Positions 37,184-46,592 are shown, counted from the first letter of the stretch. The stretch: DNA of 64,000 bases from Geminicoccus harenae (GCF_019800005.1 NZ_JABGCL010000025.1:1-64000); one strand, 5' to 3'. Program-made: numbers and translations. Notes: generated by a model not told the origin, from the letters alone.

Positions 37184-39205
37184 ATGAGTACCGACCGTAA
37201 CCCATGCAACCTCGCGCTGGTCGGGCCTAACGGTGCCGGGAAAACGAGCCTGCTCGAAAGCATGCTGTTCGTGTCCGGCGCCATTGCGCGCAAGGGCAGG
37301 GTCGCCGACGGCACCTCGGTGGGCGACCATGCGCCCGAGGCCCGGGCGCGACAGATGAGCACGGAGCCCACCTGCGCCACCGTCACCTTCGACAGCAGGC
37401 GGCTCACCGTGATCGACTGCCCGGGCTCGGTGGAATTCATCCATGACACCCGCTCGATCCTGATGGGCGTCGATGCGGCGGTGGTGGTGGTGGAGCCGGT
37501 GCTGGAGCGCCTGGTCGCGGTCGCCCCGCTGCTGCACTTCCTCGACGAGATCCACCTGCCGCACCTGATCTTCGTCAACAAGATGGACCGCTCGGAAGTG
37601 CGCTGGCGCGACCTGCTGGCGGGCTTGCGGGCGGTCAGCCAGCGGCCGGTGGTGCCGCATCTCTATGCGATCGGCCGGGGCGAGGGCCTAGTCGGCTATG
37701 TCGACCTGGTCGACGAGAAGGCCTGGCACTTCAAGGCCGGCGCCCCCTCCGACGAGATGCCGATCCCGGAGGAGTATCGGGACCGGGAAAGCCAAGCGCG
37801 CCAGGAGATGCTGGAAACGCTGGCCGACTTCGACGACGAGCTCCTGGAGCAGTTGCTGGAGGACCGGCCGGTCGACCCGGCCACCGTGCTGCGCGATCTC
37901 GCCCGCGGCCTGTCTGCCGACAGCGTCGTCCCGGTGCTGCTGGGCGTGGCCGAGCGCGACATGGGCGTGCGCCGGCTGCTGCGCGCGGTGGCGGAGGAGG
38001 TGCCGGATGCTGCGGTCACGGCCGAACGGCTGGGGATCGCCCAGGACGGCCCGCCGCTCGTCCAGGTCCTCAAGACCTACCACGTGCCCCATGCCGGCAA
38101 GCTGAGCCTGGCGCGGGTCTGGCGCGGCCCGCTGAAGGACGGCAGCCAGCTCGACGGTTCCCGCGTGTCCGGCCTGTTCGAGGTGAACGGTGCCCGTAGC
38201 GAGGCGGTGGGCGAGGCGGAGAGCGGCGCCGTGGTCGGGCTCGGCCGGATGGAGACGGTCCGTACCGGCGACGTGCTGGGCGGCAGCGATGGCGAGGCCG
38301 CAAGCCTCCTGTCCCTGGCACCGCCCCAGCCCATGTACGCCTTCGCGCTGCATGCCAAGGACCGCAACGACGAGGTGAAGCTGTCCGCCGCCTTCCAGAA
38401 GCTGGCCGAGGAGGACCCGGCGATCCGCCTCGATCTCGACCCGGAGACGCGGCAGACGATCCTGTGGGGCCAGGGCGAGATGCATCTGCGCGTGGCGCTG
38501 GACCGGCTGCGCCAGAAGTACCGGCTGGAGCTGGAGACCCATTCGCCGCGCACCCCCTATCGCGAGACGATCCGCAAGGGCACCCAGGCGCACGGGCGGC
38601 ACAAGAAGCAGACCGGCGGCCACGGCCAGTTCGCCGACGTGAAGATCGAGATCCGCCCGCGCGAGCGCGGCGAGGGCTTCGCGTTCAGCAACAAGATCGT
38701 GGGCGGGGCCGTGCCCAAGCAGTTCATCCCGGCGGTCGAGGAGGGGGCGCGGGAATGGCTGGCCAAGGGGCCATTGGGCTTCCCCGTGGTCGATGTCGAG
38801 GTCACGCTGCATGATGGCCAGTTCCACTCGGTCGACAGCTCCGAGCTGGCGTTCAAGCTGGCGACCGGCCTCGCCCTGAAGGAGGGGCTGCCGAACTGCC
38901 ACCCGGTGCTGCTGGAGCCGATCCTGGCCATCAGCATCTCCGTGCCCTCCGACTACACCTCGAAGGCGCTGGCCCTGATCTCAGGCAAGCGCGGCCAGGT
39001 GCTGGGCTACGAGGCGAAGGCGGACTGGCCAGGCTGGGACGAGATCAGCGCCAACCTGCCCCAGGCCGAGAGCCACGACCTGGTGCTCCAGCTCCGCTCG
39101 ATGACCCAGGGGGTCGGCTTCTTCACCTGGCAGGTCGACCATCTGGACGAGGTGCCCGAGCGGCTGACCCGCGACATCGCCGCCCAGGCCGCCACCGCCG
39201 CCTGA
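37184..39205 (+). CDS. elongation factor G-like GTPase
   Basis: A 673-residue EF-G paralogue. G1 reads GPNGAGKTS instead of the EF-G form GHIDAGKTT, G3 is DCPGS instead of DTPGH, and G4 NKMD is normal; the switch I region lacks the strict translational-factor pattern. Domains II-V are recognisable (QTGGHGQFADVKI in domain IV, a normal-length C-terminus). The changes suggest a role outside ordinary translocation, as with other EF-G-like proteins of unknown function. ATG 37184 has GGGAGG eleven bases upstream; the open frame extends to 36983 but without family similarity. Confidence 0.85.
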   Translation: MSTDRNPCNLALVGPNGAGKTSLLESMLFVSGAIARKGRVADGTSVGDHAPEARARQMSTEPTCATVTFDSRRLTVIDCPGSVEFIHDTRSILMGVDAAVVVVEPVLERLVAVAPLLHFLDEIHLPHLIFVNKMDRSEVRWRDLLAGLRAVSQRPVVPHLYAIGRGEGLVGYVDLVDEKAWHFKAGAPSDEMPIPEEYRDRESQARQEMLETLADFDDELLEQLLEDRPVDPATVLRDLARGLSADSVVPVLLGVAERDMGVRRLLRAVAEEVPDAAVTAERLGIAQDGPPLVQVLKTYHVPHAGKLSLARVWRGPLKDGSQLDGSRVSGLFEVNGARSEAVGEAESGAVVGLGRMETVRTGDVLGGSDGEAASLLSLAPPQPMYAFALHAKDRNDEVKLSAAFQKLAEEDPAIRLDLDPETRQTILWGQGEMHLRVALDRLRQKYRLELETHSPRTPYRETIRKGTQAHGRHKKQTGGHGQFADVKIEIRPRERGEGFAFSNKIVGGAVPKQFIPAVEEGAREWLAKGPLGFPVVDVEVTLHDGQFHSVDSSELAFKLATGLALKEGLPNCHPVLLEPILAISISVPSDYTSKALALISGKRGQVLGYEAKADWPGWDEISANLPQAESHDLVLQLRSMTQGVGFFTWQVDHLDEVPERLTRDIAAQAATAA

Positions 39206-39267
39206 GCGGTGCGCCCTGAAGTAGCGCCCGTTGCCACAGGTGCTCGGCAGGATCGCCGGCCTGTGGC

Positions 39268-39681
39268 ATGATGGCAGCCATGGGCCATGTCCTGCACCAG
39301 CGCCTGCAACTCCTGGCCGCCCGCCTCGTGGGCGTGGCGCTGCTGCTGCAGCTCCTCCTGCCGCCGGGCCTGGCGCCGCCCCAGCCGATGCTCGCCGGGG
39401 CGGACGGGAGGTTCCTGCCGACCGTGCTGTGCGCCGTGGCCGCTGGCGGCGCGGACGAGGCGCCCTGGCAGGAGCGTGACCGGCACGGCCACGACCATTG
39501 CGTGCTGTGCCGGCTGCCGGGCCTGGCCAGCCTGGGCCTGGGCCCGGAGCCAGAGGCAGCGCTGCCGCTTCCCGCCGACAGCGGCCGGCGGGTCGGCCCG
39601 CCGCCGGCCGGGCCGCCCGCAGCCCCTTCCGTGGCGCTGGGCTTTGCCGCCCGGGCACCGCCGCCGGTCCTCGCCGCCTAG
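39268..39681 (+). CDS. DUF2946-like protein in a copper gene cluster
   Basis: A 137-residue small protein with an N-terminal hydrophobic helix (LLAARLVGVALLLQLLLPPG) and a His/Cys cluster RHGHDHCVLCRLPGL near 72-86, which is the signature of DUF2946. These are small exported proteins often found beside copper chaperones and cytochrome oxidase assembly genes. The C-terminus is Pro/Ala-rich. It lies 27 bp before the PCuAC gene and is probably cotranscribed. ATG 39280 is an alternative start. Confidence 0.7.
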   Translation: MMAAMGHVLHQRLQLLAARLVGVALLLQLLLPPGLAPPQPMLAGADGRFLPTVLCAVAAGGADEAPWQERDRHGHDHCVLCRLPGLASLGLGPEPEAALPLPADSGRRVGPPPAGPPAAPSVALGFAARAPPPVLAA

Positions 39682-39708
39682 AAACCTTCGCGCAACGAGG
39701 ACAAGTTC

Positions 39709-40251
39709 ATGACCAATTCCTGGATCAGGGGCGCCCTGGCGGGCGTCCTTCTGGCCGTGGGTGCCACGGGCGCCCAGGCCCACGAGTACGAGCTGGGCGA
39801 GCTGGCGATCGACCATCCCTGGACCCGCGCGGTGCCGCAGGGCCAGCCGGCCGCCGGCGGCTACTTCACGATCGCGAACCACGGCAGCGACGCGGACCGG
39901 CTGGTGTCGGCCGCGAGCCCGGCGGCCCGGGTCGTGGAGCTGCACGACATGACGATCGAGAACGGCGTCATGAAGATGCGGCCGATCGAGGGCGGCATCG
40001 AGATTCCGGCCGGGGGCACGGTGGCGCTGGCGCCGGGTGGGATGCATGCGATGCTGATCGGCCCCACCCAGGCGTTCAAGCCGGGCGAGCGCATCCCGCT
40101 CAGCCTGACCTTCGAGAAGGCCGGCACGGTCGAGGTCGAGCTGTCGGTCGAGAAGCCGGGGGCCGCCGCCAAGCCGGTGGCCGATCACGACAGCCATGGC
40201 GAGCATGGTGACCATGGCGGCGGTCACGCCGGCCACGGCACGGGAGGATGA
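39709..40251 (+). CDS. periplasmic copper chaperone PCu(A)C
   Basis: A 180-residue exported protein (signal ends near AQAH at residue 24) that delivers Cu(I) to the CuA site of cytochrome c oxidase. Likely ligands H79, M90, H113 and M115 follow the known H-x10-M-x~22-H-x-M pattern. The C-terminal tail from about 158 has eight His among Gly and Asp, an extra metal-binding arm seen in some family members. It overlaps the Sco gene by four bases (ATGA). Confidence 0.9.
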   Translation: MTNSWIRGALAGVLLAVGATGAQAHEYELGELAIDHPWTRAVPQGQPAAGGYFTIANHGSDADRLVSAASPAARVVELHDMTIENGVMKMRPIEGGIEIPAGGTVALAPGGMHAMLIGPTQAFKPGERIPLSLTFEKAGTVEVELSVEKPGAAAKPVADHDSHGEHGDHGGGHAGHGTGG

Positions 40252-40877
40252 GCATGAAGGGCAGGATCCTGCCCGCCGCGGCCGCCGGTGTGATCGCCGC
40301 GGCGGCCGTCGGCATCGTCGGCTGGCAGGCCGGCTGGTTCGAGTCGGCCAGGGCGGAGGCGCCGGAGATCCCGGGCGTGATCCGCGAGGTGCCGGTGGGC
40401 GGGCCGTTCACCCTGGTGGCGCATGACGGTCGCACCGTCACCGAGGCCGACCTCCAGGGCAAGCTGACGCTGATGTTCTTCGGCTATCGCTACTGCCCGG
40501 ACTTCTGCCCGAACGAGCTGCAGAAGTTCTCCGAGGTGCTGGAGCAGCTCGGGCCCAAGGCGGAGCAGGTCCAGGCCTGGTTCGTCTCGATCGACCCCGA
40601 GCGCGACCGGCCGGAGGACCTGGCCGAATATGTCGAGCTGTTCGACCCGCGGATCGTCGGCCTGTCGGGCAGTGCGGAGCAGGTGGCCGGTGCCGCCAAG
40701 GCCTGGCGGGTCTATTTCGCCAAGGCCCAGAGCGAGCAGAGCACCGAGTACCTGATGGACCACAGCACCTACAGCTACCTGATGGGCCCGGACGGCACCA
40801 ACCTGGCCGTGTTCAGCTACGAGGCGCCGCCCGAGACGGTGACCAAGGTGATCACGGACGCGATCGACGCGGGCTGA
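40248..40877 (+). CDS. Sco1/SenC family copper-dependent assembly protein
   Basis: A 209-residue thioredoxin-fold protein anchored by one N-terminal helix (about 8-27). C83 and C87 in YRYCPDFCPNE and H172 in MDHSTYSYL are the copper-binding residues of Sco proteins. It works with PCuAC in building the CuA centre of cytochrome oxidase. The start overlaps the PCuAC stop; ATG 40254 is an alternative. It converges on the glycosyltransferase gene. Confidence 0.92.
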   Translation: MSMKGRILPAAAAGVIAAAAVGIVGWQAGWFESARAEAPEIPGVIREVPVGGPFTLVAHDGRTVTEADLQGKLTLMFFGYRYCPDFCPNELQKFSEVLEQLGPKAEQVQAWFVSIDPERDRPEDLAEYVELFDPRIVGLSGSAEQVAGAAKAWRVYFAKAQSEQSTEYLMDHSTYSYLMGPDGTNLAVFSYEAPPETVTKVITDAIDAG

Positions 40878-40892
40878 GCCGGGTTGCCAAGG

Positions 40893-41699
40893 TCACGCCG
40901 TGCGGTGGCTCCGGTTGACCCGGCGCCGCAGCGCGGCGTGGACCTGGCCCGGCAGGATGCGGCCAAGCAGGCGCTGGGCGGCGGCCCGCGCCACCCGCCC
41001 GCCCCAGATCGGCCAGGCCTTTGCAGGCGGCAGCCCGTGGCGGATCGAGATGGTCCGCAGCTCGCTGGCCGCACGCAGCCATTGCCGGTCCGAGGCGCCG
41101 CCCAGCCGGTAATGGCCGACGATCTCGGGGTCGTAGACGAAGCGGGCGCCCGCCCGGTGCGCCCGCAGGCACCAGTCATAGTCCATGGCGACCCGCAGGT
41201 TCGGGTCGAAGCCGCCGATCTCGTCGAACAGGTCGCGCCGGACCATGAGGGTCGGGTGGTTGAGCGCCGGGAAGGCCCGGTCGATCCAGGCGGCATAATC
41301 TGGATCGCCCGCGATCCGGTGCAGGGGTCGGCCAGACTCGTCCTCGCAGATCAGGTCGCCGAACACCCCGTCGGCACCGGTCCGCTCCAGCGTGGCGGCC
41401 GCGCGCGCGACCTGGTTCGGGCCCAGCCGGTCGTCGGCGTTGAGGAACATCAGCCAGGTGCCGCTGGCGCGGGCGATCCCCTTGTTGAAGGCGTCCGCGA
41501 TCCCACCGTCCGGCTCGCTGACCAGCACGGCCAGGTGCTGCCGCCAGCGCTCCAGGATCTCCAGCGTGCCGTCGGTCGAGGCGCCGTCGATCACCACATG
41601 CTCGATCGCCCGGCCGCGCTGGGCTGCGACCGAGGCGAGCATGGCCTCGATCGAGCCCGCGGCATTGCGGCAGACCGTGACGATCGAGATCAGCGGCAA
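40893..41699 (-). CDS. family 2 glycosyltransferase
   Basis: A 268-residue GT-A fold enzyme that adds a sugar from a nucleotide donor, typically to a surface glycan. ISIVTVCRN opens the fold, VIDGASTDGT binds the nucleotide, NADD (DXD-like) near 98-101 holds the metal, and MDYDWCLRAHRAG is the acceptor-side motif. No membrane helix is visible. The donor and acceptor are unknown and no other glycan gene is adjacent. Confidence 0.88.
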   Translation of the reverse strand: MPLISIVTVCRNAAGSIEAMLASVAAQRGRAIEHVVIDGASTDGTLEILERWRQHLAVLVSEPDGGIADAFNKGIARASGTWLMFLNADDRLGPNQVARAAATLERTGADGVFGDLICEDESGRPLHRIAGDPDYAAWIDRAFPALNHPTLMVRRDLFDEIGGFDPNLRVAMDYDWCLRAHRAGARFVYDPEIVGHYRLGGASDRQWLRAASELRTISIRHGLPPAKAWPIWGGRVARAAAQRLLGRILPGQVHAALRRRVNRSHRTA

Positions 41700-41709
41700 G
41701 CGGGTTTCC

Positions 41710-41955
41710 TCACAGCTCCGACGGCTTGCGGACGAACGGGCTGACCAGCAGCCAGGGCCCGGCCACCGACAGGAGCAGGACGCCGAGCAGCGGGACGAGT
41801 TCGCCGCGGTGGAGCGACAGCCCGTTCTGCTCGAGGTTGCGGTACATCAGGTAGCATATGAACAGGCCCGCCAGCCCGCCCAGGACCGTCAGCCCCGTGC
41901 GCAGCCGCCGGAAGAACAAGTAGCGCCGATAGGCGCTGCGATATCGCACAGCCAT
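41710..41955 (-). CDS. small two-helix membrane protein
   Basis: An 81-residue protein with a basic N-terminus (AVRYRSAYRRYLFFRRLR) and two hydrophobic helices (about 20-38 and 53-71), a topology with both ends in the cytoplasm. Not assigned to a family. ATG 41955 is chosen as the frame upstream to 42030 shows no coding character. It lies ten bases before the glycosyltransferase on the same strand, so it may be its partner. Confidence 0.55.
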   Translation of the reverse strand: MAVRYRSAYRRYLFFRRLRTGLTVLGGLAGLFICYLMYRNLEQNGLSLHRGELVPLLGVLLLSVAGPWLLVSPFVRKPSEL

Positions 41956-42098
41956 CGTCGTTCCCGTCGTTGGTCGAGGGAGCGATACTACGGTATTGCT
42001 GCGTTGCAGCAACCGTTCTGGCTGCGACATCGACGTTTCCGGAAGCGGAACGGGTCATGTCCACGGTCGTCTCACGGCATCGTGAGCAAGAACTGGCC

Positions 42099-42518
42099 TC
42101 ACCAGGTCCCGATGTTCTCGGCCGACTTCCAGGGCTCCGCCGGCTCCTTCGCACCGCCCTTCTGCAGCAGCTCGATCGAGATGCCGTCGGGCGAGCGGAC
42201 GAACGCCATGCGGCCATCGCGCGGCGGGCGGTTGATGGTCACCCCATTGTCCTGGAGGTGCTGGCAGAAGGCGTAGATGTCGTCGACCTCGTAGGCCAGG
42301 TGGCCGAAATTGCGCCCGCCCGTATAGGTTTCGGGGTCCCAGTTGTAGGTGAGCTCGATGGTTGCATCCGGCGTCTCGGGGGCTGCCAGGAACACCAGCG
42401 TGTAGCGGCCCTTCTCGCTTTCGCTCCGCCGGACCTCCTTGAGGCCTAGCAGGTCACGGTAGAAATGCAGCGACTGCTCGAGATCGGTCACCCGGACCAT
42501 GGTGTGCAGATAGCGCAA
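42099..42518 (-). CDS. gloA: lactoylglutathione lyase (glyoxalase I)
   Basis: A 139-residue VOC-fold enzyme that turns the methylglyoxal-glutathione adduct into lactoylglutathione. Metal ligands H5, E55, H73 and E116 are all present, and IELTYNWDPETY plus GHLAYEVDD match bacterial GloA closely. Methylmalonyl-CoA epimerase has a related fold and the mutase genes are adjacent, but the wording here is that of GloA. GGAGGAACGAG lies before ATG 42518. Confidence 0.9.
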   Translation of the reverse strand: MRYLHTMVRVTDLEQSLHFYRDLLGLKEVRRSESEKGRYTLVFLAAPETPDATIELTYNWDPETYTGGRNFGHLAYEVDDIYAFCQHLQDNGVTINRPPRDGRMAFVRSPDGISIELLQKGGAKEPAEPWKSAENIGTW

Positions 42519-42534
42519 GCTCGTTCCTCCATCT

Positions 42535-42582
42535 CAGGTGGCCGCGCCTGATGTAGAGCGCCCTGCGGCCGACCGCCACCTG
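42535..42582. promoter_or_regulatory. long-range inverted repeat between gloA and mutA
   Basis: CAGGTGGC at 42535-42542 and GCCACCTG at 42575-42582 are perfect inverted copies 32 bases apart, in the spacer between two divergent genes. A second hairpin GCCGGC-GGCAT-GCCGGC is at 42646-42662 in the mutA leader. Neither matches a cobalamin riboswitch that I recognise. Confidence 0.35.
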
Positions 42583-42704
42583 AAGCGGGTTGCGGCCATC
42601 AGAGCGGCGGTGGTGGCAGGTGAGGGACCGGCGGCGTATGCTCTAGCCGGCGGCATGCCGGCCGGAGCCGGCGTTGCCCTCTTGCTGCTGCCGGAGAGAC
42701 CCCT

Positions 42705-44423
42705 TTGTCCGCGTTGCCGAACCTCGCCGCCGACTTCCCGGCCCCGGAGCTCGAGGCCTGGGAGGCCCTGGTCCTCAAGGGGCTGAAGGGTGCCGGGTTC
42801 GAGGAGCGGCTGGTGGCGCACACCGAGGACGGGCTGCGCATCGAGCCGCTCTATACCAGGCGGGACGAACTGCCCGAGGCGCCGCCGCCCGGCCAGGCAC
42901 CCTGGCTGCGCGGCCCGGCGATAGGCCGGACCGCCTGGGACATCCGGGCCCGCTGCGAGCTGGCCGACCCGATCGCGGCCAACCGGGCGATCCTGGCCGA
43001 CCTGGCAGGCGGGGCGGGGTCGGTGGTGCTGGCCGCCCGGGGGCGGGACAGTGCGGACCTGCGCCAGATGCTGGACGGGGTGCTGCCGGAGCTGGCCCCG
43101 GTCCATTTGGAGCGCGATCCGGACGACCCGCTCGACCTGCCGCCCGGCGTGCTGATGGAACTCGATCCGCTGGAGCCCTGGGCGCGCGGCGACGTGGCCG
43201 ACCCGGGCGAGACGCTCGATCGCATCGCCGCTGCCGGGCTGGCCGGACGGGACGATGTCCGCTTCGCGCTGGGCGGCCCGATCTTCGACGATGCCGGTGC
43301 CAGCGACGCCGAGGAGATCGGCCTGACGATCGCCCTGGCGGTGGATCTGGCCCGCCGGCTGGAAGGGGTGCAGGAGCCCGGCCGGGTGCTGGAGCGGGCG
43401 ATCCTGCGGGTGACCACCAGTGCCGACTTCTTCGCCGGCATCGCCAAGCTGCGCGCCCTGCGCCGGCTCTGGGGGCGGTTGGCGGAGATCCTGGAGCTGC
43501 CGGCGCACCGCCCGACCGTGCATGCGACCAGCTCCGCACGGATGCTGACCCGCTATGACCGCTGGACCAACCTCCTGCGCAACACGATCGCCGCCGCGGC
43601 CGCCGGCCTGGGCGGTGCGGATGCGGTGACCGTGCTGCCGCACGACCATGCCTGTTCGCTGCCCGACCCGTTCGCCGCGCGGATGGCGCGCAACATCCAG
43701 AACGTCCTGCTGGAGGAAAGCCGGCTGGGCCTGGTGGCCGATCCCGCCGGCGGGAGCTGGCATGTCGAGCAGCTTTCCGAGCAAATGGCGGGCGCCGGCT
43801 GGGCGGTGCTGCAGCGGGTCGAGGCCGCGGGCGGCATGGCCGCCGCCTGTCGCACAGGGCTGGTGGAAGCCCTGCTCGCCGAGCGTCGGGCCAGCCGCCG
43901 CGAGCTGGTGGCGACGCGCCGCCGGCCGATCCTGGGGGTGAGCCTTTATCCGGACGCAGGCGAGCGCGAGGTGCCGCCCAGGCGGGAGCAGGCACCCGGC
44001 CGGCGCCTGCCGCGGGTCCGCGATGCGCAGGAACTGGAGGAACTGCGCGACCGGGTGCTCCAGGCGGGCCTGGCGCCGGTGCCGATCCTGACCATGGGCC
44101 CGGCTGCGCGGTACACGGGACGGCTGGGCTTCGCCTATGGCCTGCTGGCGGCCGCCGGGCTCGAAGCCGCGGTCACCGACCAGCCGGACACGATCCCGCC
44201 AGAGGCGCGCCTCGTGCTGATCGCCGGGGACGATGCCGATTATGCCGAGAGTGGCGTGGCGGCGGTGCGCCGTCTGCGCGAAACCGGCATCGGCGCCGTT
44301 CATCTCATGGGGTGGCCGCGCGACGTCGTCCCGGCGCTGGCGGAAGCCGGAGTCGCACGCTTCGTGCGGCAGGGTGACGACCTGATGACCTATCTGGAAG
44401 ACGTGGTGGAGCAGCTGCGATGA
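42705..44423 (+). CDS. mutA: methylmalonyl-CoA mutase small (beta) subunit
   Basis: A 572-residue subunit of the B12-dependent mutase linking propionyl-CoA to succinyl-CoA. It carries the mutase barrel (WDIRARCELADP, TSARMLTRYDRWTNLLRNT) but its C-terminal B12-like domain lacks DxHxxG, as expected for the non-catalytic partner. The start is TTG 42705 with GGAGAGA seven bases upstream. It overlaps mutB by four bases (ATGA), so the subunits are made in balance. Confidence 0.9.
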   Translation: MSALPNLAADFPAPELEAWEALVLKGLKGAGFEERLVAHTEDGLRIEPLYTRRDELPEAPPPGQAPWLRGPAIGRTAWDIRARCELADPIAANRAILADLAGGAGSVVLAARGRDSADLRQMLDGVLPELAPVHLERDPDDPLDLPPGVLMELDPLEPWARGDVADPGETLDRIAAAGLAGRDDVRFALGGPIFDDAGASDAEEIGLTIALAVDLARRLEGVQEPGRVLERAILRVTTSADFFAGIAKLRALRRLWGRLAEILELPAHRPTVHATSSARMLTRYDRWTNLLRNTIAAAAAGLGGADAVTVLPHDHACSLPDPFAARMARNIQNVLLEESRLGLVADPAGGSWHVEQLSEQMAGAGWAVLQRVEAAGGMAAACRTGLVEALLAERRASRRELVATRRRPILGVSLYPDAGEREVPPRREQAPGRRLPRVRDAQELEELRDRVLQAGLAPVPILTMGPAARYTGRLGFAYGLLAAAGLEAAVTDQPDTIPPEARLVLIAGDDADYAESGVAAVRRLRETGIGAVHLMGWPRDVVPALAEAGVARFVRQGDDLMTYLEDVVEQLR

Positions 44424-46573
44424 GCAAGGTCCCGAGCCTCGCCGGCCTGCCGCTGGGACCACGCCCGGCGGCAACCGCCAGCACGTCGCAACCCGCCTGC
44501 TTCGACACGCCCGAGGGGATCGGGCTCGCCCCCCTCTACGGCTCGGCCGACCGGGATGGCATTGCGACGCTGGACAGCCTGCCCGGCATCCCGCCGTTCG
44601 TGCGTGGCCCCTATCCCACTATGTACGTCCAGTCGCCCTGGACGATCCGGCAATATGCCGGCTTCTCCACCGCGGCGGCGAGCAACGCCTTCTACCGGCG
44701 CAACCTCGCCGCCGGGCAGAAGGGGCTCTCGATCGCATTCGATCTCGCCACCCATCGCGGTTACGACAGCGACCATCCCCGCGTCATGGGTGATGTCGGC
44801 ATGGCCGGGGTGGCGATCGATTCGATCCTCGACATGCGCGAGCTGTTCGCCGGCATCCCGCTCGACCGGATGAGCGTGTCGATGACCATGAACGGGGCGG
44901 TCCTGCCGATCCTGGCCCTGTTCGTGGTGGCGGCGGAAGAGCAGGGCGTGCCGCCCGAGAAGCTGACCGGGACCATACAGAACGACATCCTCAAGGAGTT
45001 CATGGTCCGCAACACCTACATCTTCCCGCCCCGGCACAGCATGCGGGTGATCTCGGACATCTTCGCGTTTACCGCCGAGCGGATGCCGAAGTTCAACTCG
45101 ATCAGCATTTCCGGCTACCACATGCAGGAGGCCGGGGCGACCGCGGACCTGGAGCTCGCCTACACGCTGGCGGACGGCGTGGAATATGTCCGGGCCGGCC
45201 TGGCCGCCGGGCTGAAGGTCGACGCGTTCGCGCCGCGCCTGTCGTTCTTCTGGGCGATCGGCATGAACTACTTCATGGAGATCGCCAAGCTGCGCGCCGG
45301 GCGGCTGCTCTGGGCGAAGCTCATGAAGCAGTTCGATCCGGCCGACCCGCGCTCGCTCAGCCTGCGCACCCATTGCCAGACCAGCGGCTGGTCGCTCACC
45401 GCCCAGGACGTGTTCAACAACGTCACCCGCACCATGATCGAGGCGATGGCCGCCACCCAGGGCCATACCCAGTCGCTGCACACCAACTCGCTGGACGAGG
45501 CGCTGGCCCTGCCGACCGATTTCTCGGCCCGGATCGCGCGCAACACCCAGATCCTGCTGCAGGAAGAAAGCGGCACCACCAGGCCGGCGGACCCCTGGGG
45601 CGGTGCCTACTTCGTCGAGAAGCTGACCGCGGACCTGGCCGCGCGCGCCTGGGAGCATATCCAGGAGGTGGAGGCCAGCGGCGGGATGGCCCAGGCGATC
45701 GAGCAGGGCATCCCCAAGCTCCGGATCGAGGAGGCGGCGGCGCGCACCCAGGCCCGGATCGATTCGGGCCAGCAGGTGGTGGTCGGCGTCAACAAGTACC
45801 GGGCGGAGCAGGAGCAGGCGATCGAGGTCCTGAAGGTCGACAACAGCGCGGTGCGCAAGGAGCAGCTGGACAAGCTCGCGCGCCTCAAGGCCAGTCGCGA
45901 CGGGGCGGCGGTGGACCGTGCGCTGGCGGCCCTGTCCGCCATGGCGCAGGAGGGGCAGGGCAATCTCCTGGCCGGCTCGATCGAGGCGGCCCGGGCGGGT
46001 GCCACGGTCGGCGAGATGACCGATGCCCTGGAACGGGTCTGGGGCCGGCACGTGGCGCAGATCCGCACGATCACCGGGATCTACGGGCAGGAGACGCGGT
46101 CGGTGGCCAAGGTGGCGAAGGTCCGGGCGATGGTGGAGCGCTTTGCCGAGAACGAGGGGCGGCGGCCGCGCATCCTGATCTGCAAGATGGGCCAGGACGG
46201 GCATGACCGCGGCCAGAAGGTGATCGCATCGAGCTTCGCCGATCTGGGCTTCGACGTGGACATCGGCCCGCTCTTCCAGATGCCGGCCGAGGCCGCCCAG
46301 CAGGCGGTGGACAACGACGTCCATGTGGTGGGCGTCTCCAGCCTGGCGGCCGGCCATCTGACGCTGGTCCCCGCACTGAAGGCCGAGCTCGCGGCGCGCG
46401 GGCGCGACGACATCCTGATCGTGGTGGGCGGCGTGATCCCGCCGCAGGACTATGACGCCCTGAAGGCAGCGGGTGCCACGGCGATCTTCCCGCCCGGGAC
46501 GGTAATCGCGGAGGCCGCAGCGGAGCTGATCGAGCGCCTGAACCGGACGCTCGGCTACGACGCCGCGGCCTGA
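44420..46573 (+). CDS. mutB: methylmalonyl-CoA mutase large (alpha) subunit
   Basis: A 717-residue catalytic subunit. The barrel has YPTMYVQSPWTIRQYAGF, SIAFDLATHRGYDSDHPR and the conserved GTIQNDILKEFMVRNTY. The C-terminal cobalamin domain has DGHDRG with H595 as the lower axial ligand and a VVGGVIPPQDY segment. It serves propionate, odd-chain fatty acid and branched-chain amino acid breakdown. meaB and the epimerase gene are not in the window. Confidence 0.97.
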   Translation: MSKVPSLAGLPLGPRPAATASTSQPACFDTPEGIGLAPLYGSADRDGIATLDSLPGIPPFVRGPYPTMYVQSPWTIRQYAGFSTAAASNAFYRRNLAAGQKGLSIAFDLATHRGYDSDHPRVMGDVGMAGVAIDSILDMRELFAGIPLDRMSVSMTMNGAVLPILALFVVAAEEQGVPPEKLTGTIQNDILKEFMVRNTYIFPPRHSMRVISDIFAFTAERMPKFNSISISGYHMQEAGATADLELAYTLADGVEYVRAGLAAGLKVDAFAPRLSFFWAIGMNYFMEIAKLRAGRLLWAKLMKQFDPADPRSLSLRTHCQTSGWSLTAQDVFNNVTRTMIEAMAATQGHTQSLHTNSLDEALALPTDFSARIARNTQILLQEESGTTRPADPWGGAYFVEKLTADLAARAWEHIQEVEASGGMAQAIEQGIPKLRIEEAAARTQARIDSGQQVVVGVNKYRAEQEQAIEVLKVDNSAVRKEQLDKLARLKASRDGAAVDRALAALSAMAQEGQGNLLAGSIEAARAGATVGEMTDALERVWGRHVAQIRTITGIYGQETRSVAKVAKVRAMVERFAENEGRRPRILICKMGQDGHDRGQKVIASSFADLGFDVDIGPLFQMPAEAAQQAVDNDVHVVGVSSLAAGHLTLVPALKAELAARGRDDILIVVGGVIPPQDYDALKAAGATAIFPPGTVIAEAAAELIERLNRTLGYDAAA

Positions 46574-46592
46574 GCCGCCGAGTGCCTTCGCG

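Noticed and set aside
42519..42704. Cobalamin riboswitch before mutA
   Set aside because: No B12-box-like core could be recognised; only generic GC-rich stems are present.
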